DNA of 64,000 nucleotides from Streptomyces griseoviridis (GCF_005222485.1 NZ_CP029078.1:5235501-5299500), one strand, 5' to 3'. Counted from the first letter of the stretch, positions 32,169-40,153 are shown. Made by a program: numbers and translations. Notes: generated by a model from the letters alone, not told the origin.

Positions 32169-32735
32169 ATGACCGCGAACGAGCAGTTGCTGGCACGGGT
32201 GGCCGCCAAGGCCCGCACCACCCGTCCCTGGGGCTGGCCCTCCCTCCCCGAGCCGGTCGACGCCCCCACGGTGGCCCGCGCCGAGGCCGCCCTCGGCTTC
32301 GCCCTGCCCCCGCTGCTCGCCGACCTGTACCTGCGCATAGGCGACGGCGGATTCGGCCCCGAGTACGGTCTGCTGCCGCTCCTCGACAGCCCGCCGGCCG
32401 GCGAGCCCGCCGTCGTCACCCAGTACCTCGCCAACCGCGAGAGCGCCCGCAAGGACCCCGACCGACCGTGGCCCGAGGAGGTCCTGCCGATATCCCACTG
32501 GGGCTGCGCGATGTACGCGTGCGTGGACTGCCGCACCCCGGAGGCGACGGTCCTGCTGCACGAACCGAACGCCGTTGCCGCCCGGGACGCCTGGTACGTC
32601 GACGCGCCGTCCCTGGCGGAGTGGCTCCACGCCTGGCTCGACCGCACGGGCTGGTACGAGGAGGAGAACGAGGGCATGGAGATGGCGCCCTGGGCGGACT
32701 TCCCCACCCGCGTGGCGGCCTCACGCGCCTCCTGA
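32169..32735 (+). CDS. SMI1/KNR4 (SUKH) family protein
   Basis: A 188-residue cytoplasmic protein with the SMI1/KNR4 fold pattern: VARAEAALGFALPPLLADLYLRIGDGGFGPEYGLLPL near residues 35-70 and a C-terminal WLHAWLDRTG helix. SUKH-domain proteins include immunity proteins of contact toxins and general housekeeping proteins. No toxin gene is adjacent, so an immunity role is not supported. The 250 bp that follows holds no gene or clear signal. Confidence 0.85.
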   Translation: MTANEQLLARVAAKARTTRPWGWPSLPEPVDAPTVARAEAALGFALPPLLADLYLRIGDGGFGPEYGLLPLLDSPPAGEPAVVTQYLANRESARKDPDRPWPEEVLPISHWGCAMYACVDCRTPEATVLLHEPNAVAARDAWYVDAPSLAEWLHAWLDRTGWYEEENEGMEMAPWADFPTRVAASRAS

Positions 32736-32985
32736 ACGGCCCGCGGGCCAGGACGTCACGGAGTCCCGGCCCGGCCGCGCCGCGCGACCCCCGGAACCGC
32801 GCCGGGACACCGTGGCGTCCTCGACATCAGCACGGCACGAACGTCACCAGGCATGAACAGACGTGCGGTGAGCAGGAGACCGGTACGCACAGGCACGGCA
32901 CACAGCGCGTGACGCACAGCGGGCCCGGAGCGGCAGAACAGCACCGGGACAGCGTGGACACAGCACGGAGAGGCAAGGTCACGGC

Positions 32986-33261
32986 ATGACGATCATCGGC
33001 TGGATCATTCTGGGGCTGTTGGCCGGGGCCATCGCCAAGTTCCTGCTGCCGGGACGCGACCCGGGCGGCTTCATCGGCACGACCCTCATCGGCATCGCGG
33101 GCGCGTTCATCGGCGGCTGGATATCGTCCCGCTGGCTGGACCACCCGATCAGCAAGGACTTCTACGACGGCGCGACCTGGGCCGCGGCGATCGGAGGCTC
33201 ACTCGTCCTCCTGATCATCTACCGACTCCTCTTCGGCAACTCCCGCAGCGCACGGCGCTGA
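32986..33261 (+). CDS. GlsB/YeaQ/YmgE family small membrane protein
   Basis: A 91-residue protein with three hydrophobic segments and the Gly-rich pattern GLLAGAIAKFLLPGRDPGGFIGTTLIGIAGAFIGGW typical of transglycosylase-associated (GlsB/YeaQ) stress proteins. The precise function is unknown. It is a single-gene unit, convergent with yajQ across a shared terminator. Confidence 0.92.
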   Translation: MTIIGWIILGLLAGAIAKFLLPGRDPGGFIGTTLIGIAGAFIGGWISSRWLDHPISKDFYDGATWAAAIGGSLVLLIIYRLLFGNSRSARR

Positions 33262-33442
33262 GGCGGCTGAGGCCACGGAAGCGGTCCGGAGCGGCGGAGG
33301 CGCTCCAGACCGGCAGAAGTGCTTCGGACCGGAGGAAGTGCTCCGGAGCGGCGGAGACGGCGGGAGCGGCGGAGACGGCGGGAGCGGCGGAGGCGGTCGG
33401 CACGGGCCGAAGCCGCCGGAAGCACGACGGCGACTGACGAGA

Positions 33443-33473
33443 AGGGTGGGCGCCCTCAAGGGGCACCCACCCT
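33443..33473. terminator. Bidirectional terminator between glsB-like gene and yajQ
   Basis: AGGGTGGG-GCCC arms pair with GGGC-CCCACCCT around a short loop, in a convergent spacer. Upstream in the same 267-bp spacer are GAGCGGCGGAGACGGCGG repeats. Confidence 0.75.
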
Positions 33474-33528
33474 CCGCCTTCGTCGGGACGACTCACGACG
33501 GCCGTGACGCGCCGGGAACCTCAGCAGC

Positions 33529-34017
33529 TCACCGGTAGTTCACGAACTGGAGCGCGAAGTCGAAGTCCTTGCCCTTCAGGAGAGCGATGATCACCTGGAG
33601 GTCGTCACGGCTCTTCGAGCTGACGCGCAGCTCCTCGCCCTGCACCTGGGCCTTCACGCCCTTCGGACCCTCGTCACGGATGATCTTCGCCACCTTCTTG
33701 GCGTTCTCCTGGGAGATGCCCTCCTCGATGGACGCGAAGATCTTGTACTCCTTGCCGGAGAGCTGCGGCTCACCGGCGTCCAGGGCCTTCAGCGAGATAC
33801 CGCGCTTGACCAGCTTGGACTGGAAGACGTCGAGGATGGCGTTGACCCGGTCCTCGGAGTTCGCCTCCATCAGGATCTTCTCGCCCGACCACGAGATCGA
33901 GGCACCCACGCCCTTGAAGTCGTAGCGCTGCGAGATCTCCTTGGCGGCCTGGTTGAGGGCGTTGTCGACCTCCTGCCGCTCGACCTTCGAGACGATGTCG
34001 AAACTGGAGTCGGCCAT
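33529..34017 (-). CDS. yajQ: YajQ family nucleotide-binding protein
   Basis: A 162-residue YajQ/UPF0234 protein with two tandem domains. [36 protein letters not shown] at the start and the ending [13 protein letters not shown] are diagnostic. Some homologues bind cyclic di-GMP or nucleotides; the role here is unknown. The ATG at 34017 follows AAGGAG. It is followed in the genome, on the other strand, by tRNA-Tyr. Confidence 0.95.
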   Translation of the reverse strand: MADSSFDIVSKVERQEVDNALNQAAKEISQRYDFKGVGASISWSGEKILMEANSEDRVNAILDVFQSKLVKRGISLKALDAGEPQLSGKEYKIFASIEEGISQENAKKVAKIIRDEGPKGVKAQVQGEELRVSSKSRDDLQVIIALLKGKDFDFALQFVNYR

Positions 34018-34241
34018 GTCCTGTGGCTCCTTGTATCGGGGTGCGTATGGGATGCGGATCGGCGGGCGTGGGGTGGCCGCCGCGCTCGGCGTGTGCCCGG
34101 TCCGCATCCGCCCAAGCCTAGCCACCCCGGGTCGTCCGAGCGCAGCTCAATCGGGTGGCGAAGCACCCCTCCGCATCAGGTATCGTTTACGTCGTTGCCA
34201 GAGAGCACCGCCGAAAAGCGGCTCGAACGGCAGCAAAACCC

Positions 34242-34323
34242 GGCGGTGTGCCCGAGCGGCCAAAGGGAGCAGACTGTAAATCTGCCGGCTTCGCCTTCCC
34301 AGGTTCGAATCCTGGCGCCGCCA
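34242..34323 (+). tRNA. tRNA-Tyr(GUA); SLP1-type attachment site
   Basis: An 82-nt class II tRNA. The acceptor stem pairs GGCGGTG with CGCCGCC, the anticodon stem-loop is GCAGA-CTGTAAA-TCTGC (anticodon GTA), the T stem-loop is CCAGG-TTCGAAT-CCTGG, and there is a long variable arm. CCA is not encoded. The Streptomyces tRNA-Tyr gene is the known chromosomal integration site of the plasmid SLP1. No second copy of its 3' half was found in the 4 kb downstream, so the site looks vacant. Confidence 0.97.
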
Positions 34324-34331
34324 CCCTTGGG

Positions 34332-34374
34332 GAAACCCCTTCTGACTGTGGAAACACAGTTCAGGAGGGGTTTC
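34332..34374 (+). terminator. Terminator of tRNA-Tyr
   Basis: GAAACCCCTTCTGA-CTGTG pairs with CACAG-TCAGGAGGGGTTTC around a short GAAA loop, ending in TTTC, just after the tRNA. Confidence 0.9.
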
Positions 34375-34486
34375 TTCGTGTCGGACCTCGTCGTCCCCGG
34401 GCCGCCGGGACCGGCGGCCGCTCATCCTCCCTGGCCGTAGTCCCGCCCTCATCAACCCCGTCCGCATCCGGGTTCCCACCCCCTCC

Positions 34487-35704
34487 CTACCGCTCCTCCT
34501 CGTCCCCTCCGTGGTCCTGGTTTCGTGTGATCAGCCAGGTGCCTCCGACGATCAGCAGTGCGAACGTCGCCAGGCCGGCTCCCTGGGCCGTCAGGAGCCA
34601 GAGGCGGTCGGAGAGGGGGAGTTCTCCCGTGAGGGTGATCTGGAGGGAGCCGATGGCGAAGGCGATCGCCGCCGTGAAGATCGCCACGACCTCCACCGTC
34701 CGTGTCGAGGACGTGTGCAGGGTCCTCTCCAACCGGGCGTTGGCCGCCGTCTGTTCGGACCACCGGCGCTGCTGGTCCGCGTCGCGCAGCGCCCGCAGCC
34801 TGCCCTCCTGGATGGACTCCCGCCGTGTCAGGTACTGGTCCCGGAGCCCGGTCAGGTCCGCCGTCGGGCCTGTCGCCAGCAGTGACAGGGCGGTGTCGAT
34901 GCTCTCCAGCGCCGCGTCATGCCGTCCGCACAGATGGTGTCCCGCGGCCAGGCGCGCGTGGAACACCTGGTCGTCGGGCCAAGCCCTGACCGCCTCCTCC
35001 GCGTGGCGGCGCAACAGCGCGCCCTGGCCCTCGAAAGGCGCGGCGAACGCGATGCCGTGCAGGCAGATGTCCAGCGTCTGACGGGTCCGGTCAGGCGCGG
35101 ACCAGGCGCGTTCCAGAAGGCCGCAGGCGTGCGCGACGGTCAGGGCGCGGCTGCCGAACGCGGCGAACGCCTGGAGCGCCACATAGACGGGCTCCGCGCG
35201 GAGCGAGCCGACCGCGCCGGCCGAGGGGGAGTGGGTCAGGAAGGCGTACAGGTCGTCGAAGCGGAAGTTCGCCCGCAACTTGCCCGCGTGGTACAGCGCG
35301 ACGAAGTAGGCGACGCGTTCGTCGCCGGGGCCCGCCGCTGCCTCTCCCATCGCCTCGGCCGTCCGCTCGTCCGACTCCGTGTCGGCCCGGTCGAGGAAGC
35401 CGTTGCCGAGGGCCCACCGCTCCGCGACCTCGCCCCAACTGCCCTTGCGCACATGGTCCGACATCCAGCGCGCGCACGCGACGGCTGTCCGCGCCGTCGG
35501 CCGGTCCTGGAACCGGCGGCGCCAATAGCGGTCGGCGCAGAGGAAGTACGGGTCGTCGACCGGGTCCGCGGTCCGCACATCGAACGACGGGACGGTTCCC
35601 GCCGCCAGGAACGCGGCGGAGACCTCGTCGCAGATCAGGGAGCGCCCCCGCTGGTCGGCCTCGCGAGCCTCCTCCAACCGCGCGGCGACCGTCGCCGTGT
35701 CCAT
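34487..35704 (-). CDS. Unknown protein with helical repeats and C-terminal membrane hairpin
   Basis: I do not recognise this 405-residue protein. The soluble part (residues 1-330) is helix-rich and repeat-like (HACGLLERAWSAPDRTRQTL, RLAAGHHLCGRHDAALESIDTALSLL), followed by an Arg/Gln-rich coiled-coil-like segment (about 295-330). Two hydrophobic segments (about 337-358 and 370-392) form a membrane hairpin, and the end is acidic. The ATG at 35704 is chosen for GGTGGAGG just upstream; starts at 35725 or 35749 are possible. It sits beside tRNA-Tyr where mobile elements insert, so it may be strain-variable. Confidence 0.6.
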   Translation of the reverse strand: MDTATVAARLEEAREADQRGRSLICDEVSAAFLAAGTVPSFDVRTADPVDDPYFLCADRYWRRRFQDRPTARTAVACARWMSDHVRKGSWGEVAERWALGNGFLDRADTESDERTAEAMGEAAAGPGDERVAYFVALYHAGKLRANFRFDDLYAFLTHSPSAGAVGSLRAEPVYVALQAFAAFGSRALTVAHACGLLERAWSAPDRTRQTLDICLHGIAFAAPFEGQGALLRRHAEEAVRAWPDDQVFHARLAAGHHLCGRHDAALESIDTALSLLATGPTADLTGLRDQYLTRRESIQEGRLRALRDADQQRRWSEQTAANARLERTLHTSSTRTVEVVAIFTAAIAFAIGSLQITLTGELPLSDRLWLLTAQGAGLATFALLIVGGTWLITRNQDHGGDEEER

Positions 35705-35867
35705 GCGCCCTCCACCGTCCGGCATGTCGATGATCAACAACTCGAACATACCTGCCAGGGGCGGGAGTTGGAGAAGGGCAGGTGGAGGGCCGGTGAGCGG
35801 GTCTTTTCCGGCGGCGCACCGGACCCCGCGCGACGCGCCGCGCCGGCCGCCGGGGCACACTGAACCC

Positions 35868-36080
35868 ATGTCCACTCCGCGCAGACGCTGCCCCGAATGC
35901 CGGCGCGAGATCGCCGTCGTCGCCGGTCGCTTCGCCCGACACGATCCGCCCGGCACCCGTGGCAACGGGGAGTTCGTCTCCTGCCCCGGCTCCCGTCGGC
36001 AGGCGCACCTCGGCGCCGCCCAGCCGTCGTTGGACGGCTACGTGCTGCCGGACTTCCCTGGGCAGATGTCCCTGTTCTGA
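35868..36080 (+). CDS. Small zinc-ribbon-like protein
   Basis: A 70-residue protein beginning MSTPRRRCPECRREIAVVAG, with a CPEC knuckle at residues 8-11 and one further Cys in SCPGS at about 39. Only three Cys are present, so a full four-Cys zinc site would need a His. It ends LPDFPGQMSLF. Function is unknown. The start lacks a strong RBS, so existence as a gene rests mainly on the Cys motif. Confidence 0.55.
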   Translation: MSTPRRRCPECRREIAVVAGRFARHDPPGTRGNGEFVSCPGSRRQAHLGAAQPSLDGYVLPDFPGQMSLF

Positions 36081-36147
36081 GTTCTTCGTCCCGCCGAACG
36101 CGTCGGCACGCGCGCGGGGTTGCCTGCGGTGCCGCGGTGGTCCGGGG

Positions 36148-36804
36148 TCAGTTCCCCGCCACCGACTTCACCGCGACCGACACCGGTGCCGACCCGCTGA
36201 TCAGTTCCAACGTCAGACCCGCTGTCGCCCCCGTGTCCAGCAGTTCCGCGATCACCGCGGCCACGTCGTCCCGGGGGACCGGGCCGCGGCCCGTGTGGGC
36301 CTCCAGGCGGACGAGACCGGTGCCGGCGTCGTTCGTCAGCATCCCGGGACGCAGGATCGTCCAGTCCAGCCCGTCCAGGCCGCGCACATAGGCGTCCGCC
36401 TCGCCCTTCGCGCGCTGGTACGCGTCGAAGATGTCGTCGCCCTGGTGCGCGGGGTCCGCGCCCATCGACGAGACGACCACGTGCCGGCGTACGCCCGCGC
36501 GGACCGCCGCGTCCGCGAAGAGGACCGCCGCCCCCTTGTCCACCGTCTCCTTGCGGGCCGCCCCGCTGCCCGGCCCCGCGCCGGCCGCGAACACCGCGGC
36601 GTCCGCGCCCCGTAGGACCTCCGCGACCTCCTCGACCGAGGCCGACTCCAGATCCAGTACGACTGGTTCGGCGCCGGCCTCCCGCAGGTCGTCGCCCTGC
36701 TCGGGGCGGCGGATGATCCCCGCGACCTCGTCCCCGCGCGCGGCGAGCAACCGCTCGAGCCGCAACGCGATCTGACCATGACCACCAGCGATGACAATGC
36801 GCAT
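36148..36804 (-). CDS. NAD(P)-binding SDR family oxidoreductase
   Basis: A 218-residue atypical SDR/NAD(P)H-binding protein. The Rossmann loop is GGHGQIALRL at residues 7-16, with VVVSSMGAD and the YQRAKGEADAYVRG Tyr-x-x-x-Lys pair (about 125-130) and LDWTILRPGMLT. Relatives are annotated as NAD-dependent epimerase or sugar-nucleotide-like enzymes; the substrate is unknown. It is convergent with the small Cys-protein gene. The glycine loop GGHGQIA differs from the usual GATG. Confidence 0.85.
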   Translation of the reverse strand: MRIVIAGGHGQIALRLERLLAARGDEVAGIIRRPEQGDDLREAGAEPVVLDLESASVEEVAEVLRGADAAVFAAGAGPGSGAARKETVDKGAAVLFADAAVRAGVRRHVVVSSMGADPAHQGDDIFDAYQRAKGEADAYVRGLDGLDWTILRPGMLTNDAGTGLVRLEAHTGRGPVPRDDVAAVIAELLDTGATAGLTLELISGSAPVSVAVKSVAGN

Positions 36805-36949
36805 GTCTTCGACCGTACGCCCCGCCCGCCCCATCCGCCGCACGTCCCGGGGGCGGCCACAGGGGCGGACGGGAGCGAGGGGGAGGCAGAGACGGAGGAG
36901 GTCCCGGGGGCGCGAGGTGTGATGCGTGAGGCACGGGGTGCGGAGGGCC

Positions 36950-38251
36950 TCACGACGGTTCGCTGCGGCCCTGGCGTGGGAGGCCCAGCTCTGTCGCCGC
37001 CGCCGAGGTGCAGTACTCCCGTACCGCGCTGGTCCGCGCCACCACGCGCCCCCGGTGCACCACGATGCGGCTGTACGCCAGGGAGAGCGCGCCCGCGAGA
37101 CCGTCGCCGCGGACGGCGAGGAGCTCCGCGGGGAAACCCGCCTCCACGCGGACCTCGGGGAGGCCGAGCACCGCGCGCGCGGAGGCGCTGATCGCGTCGT
37201 AGGCGTCCTCGGGGCGCAGGCCGTGGCGCGAGGCGAGGAGGTAGGCCGCCTCCAGGGGGTCGCCGCGGCCGACGGGGTTCGTCGCGTCGCGCAGGGCGCC
37301 GCTGCCGGCGGCGACCCGGACGCCCGCCGCCCGCAGCAGCCGTACCGGGGCGGTGTCGGGGTGCTCGGCGGCGCGGCAGCCGCCCTGGGGCAGGCAGACG
37401 ACCGTCACGCCGGCCGCCGCGAGCTGGTCGGCGGCCCGGGAGGCGACGTCGGACGGCAGCAGGGCGAGGCCGCCGCAGGGGCCGAGGGTGACGCCGGGGC
37501 GCAGCCCGCCCGCCATCGCGGCGAGCCGGGCGAGGCGGGCCGGGTCGGCGGCGTCGGTGTGCAGGTCGACCGGGCAGCCGTGCTCGGACGCGACCTCCAG
37601 GACTGCCTCCACGTACCCCGTGGGGTCCGGGTCGAGGTCGGGGCAGCCGCCGATCACCGAGGCGCCCATCTTCAGCGCGTCCCGCAGCATCGCGAGCCCG
37701 TCCGCGCCCGCCGCGCCGGTCAGCACCCTCGGCATGGCCACCGTCGTCAGCTCGGTCAGGCCGCGCAGCGAACGGCGGGCCTGGAGGACGGCGATCAGCG
37801 AGCCGAGGCCCTGGACGTCGCCCACGCGCACGTGCGCGCGTGCGGCGGTCGCGCCGTGGCCGAGTTGCAGCAGCGCGGCCTCCGTGGCGCGGCGCTGGAC
37901 GTCCTGCGGTTCGTGGGAGGCGGGGCCGTCGGCGGAGAGCGCGGTGTCGCCGTGGGCGTGCGGTTCGGCCGGGGCGGGCAGCAGCAGGTAGCCGGTGAGG
38001 TCCACGCGCGCGCCGCAGCCCCTTGCGCCGTCCGCCGCCAGGCTGCCCGCCGTGCCGACCGCCTCGATGCGCCCGCCGCCCAGTCGTACGTCCACGGTCC
38101 TGCCGTCGGTCAGCCGCGCTCCGCACAGCAGCAGTCCCGCGGGCTCGCCCTGACCCGAAGGTCCCGAGGGGCCGGACGACCCGGACGACGATGACGAAGA
38201 CGATGACGACGATGACGACGAGTGGGGTGGCTGCGGTTGGCTGTCCGGCAT
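36950..38251 (-). CDS. Amidohydrolase-fold (cytosine-deaminase-like) protein, probably degenerate active site
   Basis: A 433-residue protein of the amidohydrolase superfamily, closest in pattern to cytosine deaminase CodA. PHAHGDTAL (HxH) and VDLHTDAADP (His of strand 5) are present. However, the CodA active-site Glu (HCDE) is Ala, the ASHTTAM His region reads LGPCGGL, and the metal-binding Asp region (GHDD) reads GSGALRD. Activity is therefore doubtful. The N-terminus carries 13 consecutive Ser (residues 10-22) from a TCN-type repeat. Single gene, no operon partner. It could be a pseudoenzyme or have a new specificity. Confidence 0.75.
   Translation of the reverse strand: MPDSQPQPPHSSSSSSSSSSSSSGSSGPSGPSGQGEPAGLLLCGARLTDGRTVDVRLGGGRIEAVGTAGSLAADGARGCGARVDLTGYLLLPAPAEPHAHGDTALSADGPASHEPQDVQRRATEAALLQLGHGATAARAHVRVGDVQGLGSLIAVLQARRSLRGLTELTTVAMPRVLTGAAGADGLAMLRDALKMGASVIGGCPDLDPDPTGYVEAVLEVASEHGCPVDLHTDAADPARLARLAAMAGGLRPGVTLGPCGGLALLPSDVASRAADQLAAAGVTVVCLPQGGCRAAEHPDTAPVRLLRAAGVRVAAGSGALRDATNPVGRGDPLEAAYLLASRHGLRPEDAYDAISASARAVLGLPEVRVEAGFPAELLAVRGDGLAGALSLAYSRIVVHRGRVVARTSAVREYCTSAAATELGLPRQGRSEPS
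38186..38224 (-). repeat. Poly-serine codon repeat
   Basis: A GAC/GAT/GAA-type trinucleotide run on the plus strand encodes 13 consecutive Ser on the minus strand near the N-terminus of the amidohydrolase-like protein. Confidence 0.9.
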
Positions 38252-38447
38252 CGCGCTCCAGAGGCTCGGGGGCTGCGCGGGGGGACGCGCACAAGATCAC
38301 GGAGAGTGAGTCGAGCCTAGGACGGTGATCCGCTCCCGGCGGGGAGGAGCGCAATAGTCGTACCGGTGTGGTCCGCCGTTCGGGAGGGGGTCATGAGGCC
38401 CGTGGGAAGGGCTCGGGACGGGCCGGTACGGGGGCCTCACAACGGAT

Positions 38448-38477
38448 TTGGGCGAACGGCCGCCGACCGTGTAATGT
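38448..38477 (+). promoter_or_regulatory. Promoter of tRNA-Thr/tRNA-Met/rpmG
   Basis: TTGGGC and TAATGT are separated by 18 bp and end 11 nt before tRNA-Thr, the expected spacing for a stable-RNA promoter. Confidence 0.75.
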
Positions 38478-38488
38478 CTTCATCGCTC

Positions 38489-38561
38489 GCCCCAATAGCT
38501 CAGTCGGTAGAGCGTCTCCATGGTAAGGAGAAGGTCTACGGTTCGATTCCGTATTGGGGCT
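38489..38561 (+). tRNA. tRNA-Thr(GGU)
   Basis: A 73-nt cloverleaf: acceptor GCCCCAA/TTGGGGC, D stem GCTC/GAGC, anticodon loop ATGGTAA (GGT), T arm TACGG-TTCGATT-CCGTA. CCA is not encoded. It lies 46 nt before tRNA-Met and is probably co-transcribed. Confidence 0.97.
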
Positions 38562-38607
38562 CTGGTGAGAGAGACTCCCGTCGCAAGGCGGGAGTTGATC
38601 CCACCGA

Positions 38608-38680
38608 AGCGGTGTAGCTCAGTCGGTAGAGCAAGCGGCTCATAATCGCTGTGTCACCGGTTCAAGTCCGGTCACCGCTA
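38608..38680 (+). tRNA. tRNA-Met(CAU), elongator
   Basis: A 73-nt cloverleaf: acceptor AGCGGTG/CACCGCT, D stem GCTC/GAGC, anticodon loop CTCATAA (CAT), T arm ACCGG-TTCAAGT-CCGGT. The acceptor pairs fully at position 1-72 and the anticodon stem lacks the GGG/CCC of initiators, so it is the elongator type. Confidence 0.95.
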
Positions 38681-38770
38681 CTGACAGTAGCCGATTGCAG
38701 GGTCGGTCCTTCGATCGGCTACTCTTTCATGCGTTAATCATTTCTATCCGTTCGTCAAGGAGCACTTCAC

Positions 38771-38935
38771 GTGGCTGCCACCGACGTCCGCCCGAAGATC
38801 ACGCTGGCCTGCGTGGAGTGCAAGGAGCGGAACTACATCACCAAGAAGAACCGGCGTAACAACCCGGATCGTCTTGAAATGAAGAAGCACTGCCCGCGTT
38901 GCAACGCGCACACCGCGCACCGCGAAACGCGATAA
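38771..38935 (+). CDS. rpmG: 50S ribosomal protein L33 (zinc-binding form)
   Basis: A 54-residue protein, [54 protein letters not shown] in overall pattern, with the zinc Cys pairs C14/C17 and C41/C44, so it is the C+ paralogue. The GTG start follows AAGGAG. It sits after tRNA-Thr and tRNA-Met and before hadA/hadB-like genes, a context conserved in actinobacteria. Streptomyces carry zinc-free L33 copies elsewhere that can replace it under zinc starvation (known biology). Confidence 0.97.
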   Translation: MAATDVRPKITLACVECKERNYITKKNRRNNPDRLEMKKHCPRCNAHTAHRETR

Positions 38936-38947
38936 ATCAGGCTCGTA

Positions 38948-38984
38948 CACGAGGCCGCCCCCGTAGTCGGGGGGCGGCCTCGTG
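38948..38984 (+). terminator. Terminator after rpmG
   Basis: CACGAGGCCGCCCCC pairs perfectly with GGGGGCGGCCTCGTG over 15 bp, 12 nt after the rpmG stop. Confidence 0.9.
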
Positions 38985-39109
38985 TCGTTCCGGAACCGGT
39001 TACCGACGGGTCGCCGGGAGCGGACCAGGGGATCGATCATCATCGATCGCCGTCGATCAGATGCGGCCACGCGCCATGCGGGCCCGCGGACATCAGGAGG
39101 TGCCGGGCC

Positions 39110-39562
39110 ATGGCGCTCGACCAGTCCTTCGTCGGGCGGAGCTATCCGCCCAGCGCCCCCTACGAGGTGGGCCGGGAGAAGATCCGGGAATTCGCGGAGG
39201 CGGTCGGCGACGCCAACCCGGCGTACGTGGACCCGGAGGCCGCCGAGGCGCTCGGTCACCCCGATGTGATCGCGCCCCCGACCTTTGTGTTCTCGATCAC
39301 CTACAAGGCCGCGGCCGTGGTCATCGAGGACCCGCAGCTCGGGCTCGACTACAGCCGGGTGGTGCACGGCGACCAGAAGTTCGCCTACCGGCGCCCGGTG
39401 CGGGCCGGTGACCGGCTCACCGTCACCTCCACCATCGAGGCCGTCAAGTCCATGGCGGGCAACGACATCCTGGACATCCGCGGCGAGGTCCACGACGAGG
39501 CCGGCGAGCACGTCGTGACCGCCTGGACCAAGCTCGTCGCGCGCGCGGCAGAGGAGGCGTGA
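39110..39562 (+). CDS. HadA-like (MaoC/hotdog) dehydratase subunit
   Basis: A 150-residue hotdog-fold protein matching the HadA/UPF0336 group (VGRSYPPSAPYEVGREKIREFAEAVGDANPAYVDPEAA). It keeps the hydratase fold but no complete Asp-His catalytic pair, like the HadA subunit that partners catalytic HadB in mycobacteria. In mycobacteria HadAB dehydrates 3-hydroxyacyl-ACP in mycolic acid synthesis; Streptomyces makes none, so the substrate must differ. It is separated by 7 nt from the HadB-like gene. Confidence 0.9.
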   Translation: MALDQSFVGRSYPPSAPYEVGREKIREFAEAVGDANPAYVDPEAAEALGHPDVIAPPTFVFSITYKAAAVVIEDPQLGLDYSRVVHGDQKFAYRRPVRAGDRLTVTSTIEAVKSMAGNDILDIRGEVHDEAGEHVVTAWTKLVARAAEEA

Positions 39563-39569
39563 GGCAGCC

Positions 39570-39998
39570 ATGACGGCGAAGATCGCTTACGACGACGTCG
39601 AGGTCGGCACCGAACTCCCCGCCGGGACCTTTCCCGTGACGCGGGCCGCCCTCGTGCGGTACGCGGGCGCGTCCGGGGACTTCAACCCGATCCACTGGAA
39701 CGAGAAGTTCGCCAAGGAGGTCGGGCTTCCCGACGTGATCGCGCACGGCATGTTCACCATGGCCGAGGCGATCCGCGTCGTCACCGACTGGACCGGCGAC
39801 CCGGCCGCGGTCGTCGAGTACGGCGTCCGCTTCACCAAGCCCGTCGTCGTGCCCAACGACGACGAGGGCGCCGTCATCGAGGTCAGCGGCAAGGTCGCGG
39901 CCAAGCTCGACGACCGGACCGTCCGCGTCGACCTCCTCGCCACCAGCGGCGGCCAGAAGGTGCTCGGGATGTCCCGGGCGGTCGTGCGACTGGACTGA
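39570..39998 (+). CDS. HadB-like MaoC-type dehydratase (catalytic subunit)
   Basis: A 142-residue hotdog dehydratase with the full hydratase-2 motif YAGASGDFNPIHWNE at residues 31-45, containing the catalytic Asp and His, plus the FAKEVGLPDVIAHGMFTMA motif. It pairs with the HadA-like protein just upstream. The order rpmG-hadA-hadB, with secE-nusG-rplK further downstream, echoes the mycobacterial order. Likely a 3-hydroxyacyl thioester dehydratase; the actual pathway is unknown. Confidence 0.92.
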   Translation: MTAKIAYDDVEVGTELPAGTFPVTRAALVRYAGASGDFNPIHWNEKFAKEVGLPDVIAHGMFTMAEAIRVVTDWTGDPAAVVEYGVRFTKPVVVPNDDEGAVIEVSGKVAAKLDDRTVRVDLLATSGGQKVLGMSRAVVRLD

Positions 39999-40011
39999 CC
40001 GGGCTGACTGG

Positions 40012-40074
40012 CCTGACCCGCCTCACCCGCCTGACCCGCCTGACCCGCCTGACCCGCCTGACCGGCGGCTGCCG
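40012..40074. repeat. 9-bp tandem repeat (CCTGACCCG), seven copies
   Basis: Seven near-perfect copies follow the hadB-like stop. The rest of the 339-bp spacer up to the tetR gene holds CGGGTTCGG-type repeats, a strong terminator and the tetR promoter, and no gene. Confidence 0.9.
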
Positions 40075-40153
40075 CCGGCCGGGCGGCCCCGGGCGCTGTT
40101 CTCCGGCTTCGGGTTCGGCTCGGGTTCGGGTGTCCGGCTTCGGGTTCGGCTTC

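Noticed and set aside
32169..32735. SMI1/KNR4 protein as immunity gene of a toxin system
   Set aside because: No toxin, polymorphic or secretion gene is adjacent; the family also has non-immunity members.
34375..38488. Integrated SLP1-like element
   Set aside because: No integrase, excisionase, transfer or replication gene and no duplicate of the tRNA-Tyr 3' end were found.
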